Of a stretch of DNA of 13,823 nucleotides, positions 7,391 to 12,034 are shown piece after piece. The notes under the pieces were generated by a model. It saw nothing but the letters and a program-made list of their open reading frames with translations, was not told where the DNA came from and searched no databases. The stretch is from an uncultured Methanomicrobiales archaeon. GTDB taxonomy: Archaea > Thermoplasmatota > Thermoplasmata > Methanomassiliicoccales > Methanomethylophilaceae. Position numbers and translations under genes: made by a program. Location of the stretch: positions 1-13,823 of the forward strand of contig CALAVG010000038.1 in assembly GCA_937892275.1 (NCBI GenBank), in the 5' to 3' direction. How positions within the stretch are numbered: the first letter of the stretch is position 1; every line of letters begins with the position of its first letter.

Positions 7391-8017
7391 TCATATTTGT
7401 ACGTTCAGAGATTGGATCCACTCGATCCCTCTCTGATATTTGCTCTTGGTCACGGGATAGAACGACAGTTCCTTCACGAAGTCCCTCATGCCGATGTGGT
7501 CGAATCCTCTTTCTGTGCTCTTGCCCATGGATTCTATCTCGACTTCGAGGAAATCCTTGTGCCTCTTACCGGATATGTACCTGCAGGTGTCGAATGTGAG
7601 CATGACGTCGGCACCGTCGGTGTAGTAGAATGCGGTGCGCTCGGTGCGCATCTGCAGGACGGGATCCTTCTCTATAGTGATGTCGGGAAAGCATCCCTTG
7701 CCGAAGGCCTTCAGCGTCATGAACCTGCCGTCCGCGGGCATCTCGATCTCCTCCCTGGACATCATCTCCCCTTCGTTGGAGAGGGGTTTCTTTGCGGTGA
7801 GCTTCACCTTCCCCTTGAAGGTGTTCTTCTGCCTCAGGGAGCATCCTTTGCGGTATAGTTCCAGAGTGTTGGAATCGTAGTACCTGTCCTGGGACTGCCT
7901 GACCTTCTTCTCGTACGGTATCGAATGATCCTTTAGGAACGATTCCAAACTGTTTATGACATCCGCAGGCTCCAGTTTCCTGTCCGTGGTGAATTTGAAT
8001 TCGTTCTCTACTTCCAT
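7391..8017 (-). CDS. CYTH-domain protein (triphosphate tunnel metalloenzyme)
   Basis: Starting at ATG 8017 this is a 208-residue CYTH protein. The signature ExExK is at residues 4-8 (ENEFK). Basic and acidic tunnel residues follow in the family order: RYYDS (45-49), RKGCSLRQK (56-64), KLTAKKP (72-78), TFDTCRYIS (141-149) and EVEIES (158-163). The family binds a triphosphate and metal inside a beta-barrel; members include class IV adenylate cyclase (CyaB), thiamine triphosphatase and inorganic triphosphatase. The substrate cannot be told here. The frame is open upstream to 8101, but I prefer 8017 because the signature must sit at the N-terminus and AGGT (8027-8030) precedes it by 9 nt; a TATA-like TTTATCAC (8055-8062) would start the transcript near 8033. 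It appears to be the first gene of an operon with DUF1015. Confidence 0.85.
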   Translation of the reverse strand: MEVENEFKFTTDRKLEPADVINSLESFLKDHSIPYEKKVRQSQDRYYDSNTLELYRKGCSLRQKNTFKGKVKLTAKKPLSNEGEMMSREEIEMPADGRFMTLKAFGKGCFPDITIEKDPVLQMRTERTAFYYTDGADVMLTFDTCRYISGKRHKDFLEVEIESMGKSTERGFDHIGMRDFVKELSFYPVTKSKYQRGIEWIQSLNVQI

Positions 8018-8071
8018 GATTATCCGACCTATGGACAACTGGATGATGCCCTCTGTGATAAACATGTCGAG

Positions 8072-8093
8072 CCTCCGATACGATATTCGGAGG
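8072..8093. repeat. Inverted repeat in the CYTH / prephenate dehydratase divergent promoter
   Basis: CCTCCGA (8072-8078) and TCGGAGG (8087-8093) form perfect 7-bp arms around an 8-nt spacer. The repeat lies just upstream of the predicted CYTH TATA box and about 60-80 bp upstream of the predicted start of the plus-strand gene. A 10-bp palindrome CCAAATTTGG (8098-8107) follows directly. This layout suits a protein-binding operator; no regulator can be named. Confidence 0.5.
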
Positions 8094-8121
8094 ATACCCA
8101 AATTTGGTTGTAGGTCAGCAC

Positions 8122-8131
8122 CTTTTTAAGC
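8122..8131 (+). promoter_or_regulatory. TATA box of the prephenate dehydratase-like gene
   Basis: CTTTTTAAGC at 8122-8131 is centred about 29 nt before the ATG at 8156. There is no ribosome site in front of that ATG, so the transcript is probably leaderless or nearly so. Confidence 0.5.
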
Positions 8132-8155
8132 AGGACTCCGAGATGTCCGAACATC

Positions 8156-8725
8156 ATGGTACATGTCATCCGTGTCGGCTATATGGGTATCCCATTCTCG
8201 AACAGCGAGGAGATGGCCATGGTCTTCTCGAAGAAGTTCGACCTCAGGGATGTCGAGCTGGTACCGCTGATGTCCGCCAAGAACGTGATGGATGAGCTCG
8301 TCGCCAGGAGGATCGACTACGGGGTGCTTGCGGTGGAGAACAGATTCGCAGGCATCGTCGAGGAATCGAGGATAGCGAAGATGGGAGTCCGCAACCTGAA
8401 GGAGCTCGATCTCATGTGGTCCCCGATCCATCACTGTGTGTTCAAGAGGAACAGGGATGACAAGGTGACGTCGTTGGTCTCCCACATCCAAGCCCTTCTG
8501 CAGTCGCAGAATAATCTCAGAAGGCTGTATCCCGACGCGGAGTTCGTGGAATGCGAGGATACCGCATACGCGGCTGAGATGCTCGCCAAAGGTGAGCTTC
8601 CGGAAGGTTCCGCAGCCGTTTGCAGAAGGGATGCGGGAGAGCATTACGGACTTTATCTAGCCGATGAGAACGTCGAGGACAACAAGGACAACATGACGAG
8701 GTTCTCACTGGTCAAACTGGATTGA
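8156..8725 (+). CDS. pheA: Prephenate dehydratase-like protein (catalytic domain only)
   Basis: Prephenate dehydratase converts prephenate to phenylpyruvate in phenylalanine synthesis. This 189-residue protein follows the fold of the catalytic domain. It has a start like GYMGIPFSNSEEMA (8-21; family GxxGsySexA), DYGVLAVEN (54-62; family GvlPIENS), HHC (92-94), the hinge region around DTAYAAEMLA (135-144), AAVCRRDAGEHYGL (153-166), and the catalytic NMTRF (179-183). The threonine of TRF is the key catalytic residue and is present. The usual regulatory ACT domain is missing, so feedback control by phenylalanine is not expected through this chain. The segment after ENR is diverged (FAGIVEES in place of SxxGSV), so activity should be tested. 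The aroK-aroA-aroC genes lie about 2.2 kb further right on the other strand. Its TGA abuts the stop of the HxlR gene directly (TGA|TCA). A leaderless start is likely. Confidence 0.78.
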   Translation: MVHVIRVGYMGIPFSNSEEMAMVFSKKFDLRDVELVPLMSAKNVMDELVARRIDYGVLAVENRFAGIVEESRIAKMGVRNLKELDLMWSPIHHCVFKRNRDDKVTSLVSHIQALLQSQNNLRRLYPDAEFVECEDTAYAAEMLAKGELPEGSAAVCRRDAGEHYGLYLADENVEDNKDNMTRFSLVKLD

Positions 8726-9082
8726 TCACAGCTTGCATTTGCAGCAGTCCAGTCTCTCGCAGGGTTTGTTATCTATCTTCCACTTGAGGGCCCACATCTT
8801 GATCTGATGGATTATCTCCGTCATCTCGAACCCTGCCTGCGTCAGTCTGTATTCGCTCCTGATCGGCATCTCCGAGGTGTTCACACGGTGCTCTATCAAT
8901 CCCTCGTTCTCAAGGTCCTTCAGTCTTTCCGTCAGGACCTTCGGTGTGACGTTGCCCAGTCTCGTATGGATCTCCGAGAATCTCATCCAATCATTCCCTC
9001 TTCTCATTTCGAAGAGTATGATCATTGCCCATTTCTTCGACAGATAATCCATGGTCCGATAGACTGTGCAGGTCTCGTGCAT
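8726..9082 (-). CDS. HxlR-family winged-helix regulator with a C-terminal cysteine cluster
   Basis: This 118-residue protein shows the HxlR pattern: a conserved early cysteine (C5), DYLSKKWAMIILFEM (12-26), RFSEIHTRLGNVTPKVLTERLKDLENEGLI (34-63; recognition helix) and YRLTQAGFEM (78-87). Some HxlR proteins sense thiol-reactive compounds through such an N-terminal cysteine (for example YodB and HypR in Bacillus). Here the tail adds four more cysteines, C108, C113, C114 and C116 (PCERLDCCKC), which could bind metal or an Fe-S cluster. It is divergent from hcp and shares an 82-bp gap, so it most likely controls hcp and itself. The ATG at 9082 lies about 28 nt from the centre of a shared TATA element, so its transcript should be leaderless. 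Confidence 0.9.
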   Translation of the reverse strand: MHETCTVYRTMDYLSKKWAMIILFEMRRGNDWMRFSEIHTRLGNVTPKVLTERLKDLENEGLIEHRVNTSEMPIRSEYRLTQAGFEMTEIIHQIKMWALKWKIDNKPCERLDCCKCKL

Positions 9083-9105
9083 GCTTTCCGATTAGAAACT
9101 CGGAG

Positions 9106-9115
9106 CTATTTATAG
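9106..9115. promoter_or_regulatory. Shared, symmetrical TATA box between HxlR and hcp
   Basis: CTATTTATAG reads as a TATA box on both strands (the complement is CTATAAATAG). On the minus strand its spacing gives a start at about 9084, next to the HxlR ATG. On the plus strand it gives a start near 9137 and a leader of about 28 nt for hcp. One element may thus serve both genes. Confidence 0.5.
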
Positions 9116-9127
9116 TCTAGTATCTTA

Positions 9128-9153
9128 TAGATATCTGCTATCAATTAGATATC
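9128..9153 (+). promoter_or_regulatory. TAGATATC direct repeats flanking the hcp start site: candidate HxlR operator
   Basis: Two identical 8-mers TAGATATC lie at 9128-9135 and 9146-9153, 18 bp apart; each contains the palindrome GATATC. They bracket the predicted hcp transcription start (about 9137). Binding there would block transcription of hcp but leave the HxlR start free. The hcp ribosome site GAGGT (9154-9158) comes directly after, 6 nt before the ATG. Confidence 0.5.
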
Positions 9154-9164
9154 GAGGTAATCGA

Positions 9165-10721
9165 ATGAAGTGCATGCAATGCGAAGAGAGTCTGGCCGGA
9201 ACCGGCTGTATCAAGAAAGGCGTATGCGGTAAATCCGCTGAATTGGCAGATGAGATGGATAAGCTCATAGCAACGCTCATAGAGCTGTCATCAGCGACCA
9301 TCGAATGCAGGAACACTGATTTTATCAGGGAATTGGATTCGCACATCGTGGATTCCCTCTTCATGACTCTGTCGAACACGAACTTCGATATGCAGAGGAT
9401 CAAGGATGCGGAAGCGGTGAGTGATTCGCTCATGCAGAGGGTAGGAAAGAGGTATTCGCTGTTCTCCGGGACCTACGGTGTCGACACCTATGATTCCGAT
9501 GAGGATCTGAGATCGCTGAAGCAGCTCCTCCTGTTCGGACTCAAGGGGCTGGCAGCATACTACCATCACGCCTACGTCCTCGAAGCCGAGGATGCGACGA
9601 TAACAGCATTCATGAGGAAGGCACTGTCATCGCTCATGAAGACGCTGTCCGCAGAGGAGCTCATAGCATTGAACATGGAATGCGGAGAGGTCGGGGCCAA
9701 GGCGATGGCCCTGCTCGACGAGTACAATGTGAGGAAGTACGGCAAACCAGAGATCACACAGGTTAGGACATCCGTAGGCACCAGGCCCGGCATCCTCATC
9801 ACCGGACATGACCTCAGGGATCTGGAGCAGCTCTTGGAGCAGAGCAAAGGGTCGGGGGTCGACATCTACACCCACGGCGAGATGCTCCCCGCGCACGCTT
9901 ATCCCGCTTTCAAGAAGTACGATAACCTCGTCGGCAACTACGGGAACGCCTGGTATCTCCAGAAGGACGAGTTCGAGAAGTTCAACGGGCCGATAGTCGC
10001 AACGACCAACTGCGTGCTCATCCCCAAGGACAGCTATAAGGACAGGCTCTTCACCACCGGTACCGCGGGTATACAGGGAGTTAAGAACATCGAGGCCAAG
10101 GATGGAAGGAAGGATTTCTCCGAGGTCATCGAGATGGCCAAGAACTGTCCCGCACCTGCGCCCATAGACGACAAGGTCCTGACCATCGGGTTCGCCCACG
10201 ATCAGACATTGGCGCTCGCAGACAAGATCATCGAGGCTGTGAAGGCTGGAGCGATAAAGAGATTCGTGGTCATGGCAGGCTGCGACGGAAGGGAGAAGGG
10301 AAGGGAATATTACACGAGGTTCGCAGAGACCCTCCCCAAGGATACCGTCATCCTCACGGCAGGATGCGCCAAGTACAAGTACAACAAGCTGGACCTAGGG
10401 GACATCGGCGGGATTCCAAGGGTCATAGATGCCGGGCAGTGCAACGATTGTTATTCGCTCGTGGTCATCGCTAACGCACTTGCGGATGCATTCGGTACTG
10501 ACATCAACGGGCTGCCTCTGTCGTTCAACATTGCATGGTATGAGCAGAAGGCCGTTCTCGTCCTACTGGTCCTTCTCAATCTCGGTATCAAGAACATCAT
10601 GCTCGGCCCCAGGCTTCCCGTATTCCTCAGTCCCGGAGTGGCTGATGTGCTCGTTGAGAACTTTGGCATCAAAGGGATATCCGAGCCTATGGCTGACAGA
10701 GTGATCCTGAACATCCAGTAA
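9165..10721 (+). CDS. hcp: Hybrid cluster protein (Hcp, hydroxylamine / nitric oxide reductase)
   Basis: This 518-residue protein carries both metal sites of the Hcp (prismane) family. The N-terminal [Fe-S] cluster ligands are C3, C6, C15 and C21 (Cx2Cx8Cx5C, the spacing of strict anaerobes). The hybrid 4Fe-2S-2O cluster ligands all appear to be in place: H215 (ITGHDL), E239 (HGEM), C283 (TTNC), C373 (AGCDGR, the persulfide cysteine), C401 (AGCAKY), C426 (AGQC), E460 and K462 (WYEQKA). Hcp proteins reduce hydroxylamine in vitro and act on nitric oxide and S-nitrosylation in E. coli; in methanogens the role is probably protection from nitrosative or oxidative stress. No reductase partner gene (hcr) is adjacent. 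It is divergent from a cysteine-rich HxlR regulator with candidate operator repeats at its start. GAGGT lies 6 nt before the ATG. This is the only gene here that ends in TAA. Confidence 0.96.
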   Translation: MKCMQCEESLAGTGCIKKGVCGKSAELADEMDKLIATLIELSSATIECRNTDFIRELDSHIVDSLFMTLSNTNFDMQRIKDAEAVSDSLMQRVGKRYSLFSGTYGVDTYDSDEDLRSLKQLLLFGLKGLAAYYHHAYVLEAEDATITAFMRKALSSLMKTLSAEELIALNMECGEVGAKAMALLDEYNVRKYGKPEITQVRTSVGTRPGILITGHDLRDLEQLLEQSKGSGVDIYTHGEMLPAHAYPAFKKYDNLVGNYGNAWYLQKDEFEKFNGPIVATTNCVLIPKDSYKDRLFTTGTAGIQGVKNIEAKDGRKDFSEVIEMAKNCPAPAPIDDKVLTIGFAHDQTLALADKIIEAVKAGAIKRFVVMAGCDGREKGREYYTRFAETLPKDTVILTAGCAKYKYNKLDLGDIGGIPRVIDAGQCNDCYSLVVIANALADAFGTDINGLPLSFNIAWYEQKAVLVLLVLLNLGIKNIMLGPRLPVFLSPGVADVLVENFGIKGISEPMADRVILNIQ

Positions 10722-10731
10722 AACCGCAACG

Positions 10732-10749
10732 GCGGACCGCAAGGTCCGC
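10732..10749. terminator. Hairpin with GCAA loop after hcp
   Basis: GCGGACC (10732-10738) pairs perfectly with GGTCCGC (10743-10749) around a GCAA loop, 10 nt after the hcp stop. GCAA is a stable GNRA tetraloop on the hcp transcript. No T-run follows, so it may be a 3'-end stabiliser or part of a compound terminator. Confidence 0.5.
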
Positions 10750-10773
10750 TTCCAACATGATGATAAAAGGGGT

Positions 10774-10787
10774 GCCCCCGAAGGGGC
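10774..10787 (-). terminator. GC hairpin with UUCG loop, probable end of the aroC transcript
   Basis: Read on the minus strand, GCCCC-TTCG-GGGGC forms a hairpin with the very stable C(UUCG)G loop, followed by ACCCCTTTTATC with a T4 run. It lies 12 nt after the stop of a coding-like remnant downstream of aroC (10800). On the plus strand the same hairpin is followed by TGTATTTT and could also stop hcp transcripts. Confidence 0.55.
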
Positions 10788-10799
10788 TGTATTTTGAAA

Positions 10800-10972
10800 T
10801 CAGCAGCACTTGGTTCCTGCTGTGGGGCTGGCGCTCTCGTCCAAGATCTCTGCGACATCGAATGTCCATCGGACCCGCATTGGAGGCCCTGGTCCAATGG
10901 GGCGCCGAGAACGTCTTCCAGAACCGTGTCGTATTCGATATCCCCGATAACGACGGGTCCCCCAGTGATCAT
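10800..10972 (-). pseudogene. Possible frame-broken short ORF coupled to the end of aroC
   Basis: An ATG at 10972 overlaps the aroC stop as ATGA, the usual layout of coupled genes, and opens a reading frame MITGGPVVIGDIEYDTV... whose codons look normal for this genome for about 27 residues. It then continues as poor sequence antisense into hcp. In another frame a coding-like stretch ends in FDVAEILDESASPTAGTKCC with TGA at 10800-10802, shortly before the terminator hairpin. The distance from 10972 to 10800 is 173 nt, not a multiple of three, so the two parts need a frame change. It could be a decayed gene, a recoded one, or chance. I recognise no family. Confidence 0.25.
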
Positions 10973-12030
10973 CGGAATGTAAGCAGCTGATCCATCAGCG
11001 TGATCGCTGCCATCGCTTCTACAACAGCTACAGCACGCGGTACGATGCACGGGTCGTGCCTTCCGTTGATCTTCACGGTATCGTCGCACATCTTCTCCAG
11101 GTTGACGGTCCTCTGTTCCTTCGCTATCGAAGGCGTCGGTTTGAATGCGACATCGAACGTAACAGGCATGCCGTTGCACATCCCTCCGCAGATCCCGCCC
11201 ATGTTGTTGGAGCATGCCGATATCGTACCGTCCTTCATGCAGTACTGGTCATTGCTCTCGGATCCCTTCATGTATGCGATCTCGAAGCCCTTTCCGAACT
11301 GCACCCCTTTCACAGCGGGTATGGAGAACATCGCCCTTGAGAGCGAGACATCCAGAGCATCGAACCATATCCCCCCGAATCCCGCGGGGAGTCCGGTTAT
11401 CATGCATCCCACCACGCCTCCGACACTGTTGCCCTCCTCCGCAGCTGCCGTGATGGCATCGAACATCAGGCGGTCGAAAGTATCATCGATGGCACGGGTC
11501 CTGTAGTTCCTCGAACCGTAGATTGCACCGAAACTATGTTCCGCATCATCCTTCACTATGTGGATCTGCTTGGAGTAAGCTGCGATTCCGATGCCCTTGG
11601 ATTCCAGTATCTGCTTGCAAATGGCACCGACCGCCACCAATGGGGCGGTCATCCTGCCGGAGAACTGTGCTCCGCCTGCGACATCGAAGTCCTTGAACTT
11701 CATTAGAGCAGGATAATCCGCATGTCCGGGCCTCGGAGTGACGTTGAATCCGGAATAGGATGAGGAGTTCCTGTTGGTGTTCATTATCTTCAGCATCACG
11801 TACCTTGAGGATACCTTGCCGTCGGTGACCCCCTCTTCGAAGACGACCGCATCCGGTTCCTTCCTCGGGGTCCCGATCCCGTCCGATGGTTTCCTCAGAG
11901 CAAGCTCCTCCTGGACCCTGTCGAAATCGATCTCCATGCCTATCGGGAGGCCCTCCACTATGCATCCTATGCAGTCGTTATGGCTCTTGCCGAAGAGGCT
12001 GATCCTCAATCTGTTCCCAAGGGAGTACAT
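10969..12030 (-). CDS. aroC: Chorismate synthase
   Basis: Chorismate synthase turns 5-enolpyruvylshikimate-3-phosphate into chorismate, the last common step of aromatic amino acid synthesis, and needs reduced FMN. The 353-residue protein carries FGKSHNDCIG (13-22; family FGESHG), TPRPGHADYPALMK (98-111), FSGRMTAP (123-130; family SARET) and RHDPCIVPRAVAVVEAM (324-340), which fits the third family signature fully. The first two signatures are changed: K15 replaces Glu and M127 replaces the Glu of SARET. A similar SGRxTAP form is, from memory, common in clostridial AroC, so the enzyme is probably active. It starts 4 nt after the TGA of the aroK-aroA fusion, with only a weak GAG-type ribosome site, so translation is likely coupled. 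Stop is TGA, overlapping an ATG (ATGA). Confidence 0.94.
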   Translation of the reverse strand: MYSLGNRLRISLFGKSHNDCIGCIVEGLPIGMEIDFDRVQEELALRKPSDGIGTPRKEPDAVVFEEGVTDGKVSSRYVMLKIMNTNRNSSSYSGFNVTPRPGHADYPALMKFKDFDVAGGAQFSGRMTAPLVAVGAICKQILESKGIGIAAYSKQIHIVKDDAEHSFGAIYGSRNYRTRAIDDTFDRLMFDAITAAAEEGNSVGGVVGCMITGLPAGFGGIWFDALDVSLSRAMFSIPAVKGVQFGKGFEIAYMKGSESNDQYCMKDGTISACSNNMGGICGGMCNGMPVTFDVAFKPTPSIAKEQRTVNLEKMCDDTVKINGRHDPCIVPRAVAVVEAMAAITLMDQLLTFR

Positions 12031-12034
12031 GTTA

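Noticed and set aside
6745..7858. Plus-strand ORFs opposite the DUF1015 and CYTH genes
   Set aside because: They are shadows of the minus-strand genes; the protein sequences are low in complexity and unlike any family.
8018..8101. N-terminal extension of the CYTH protein to 8101
   Set aside because: The family signature begins right after ATG 8017, which has a ribosome site and a suitable TATA box inside the extension.
10451..11215. Long minus-strand ORF across the aroC 3' end and hcp
   Set aside because: Most of it is the out-of-frame shadow of aroC and the antisense of hcp, with atypical composition; only the part in the gap deserves a note.
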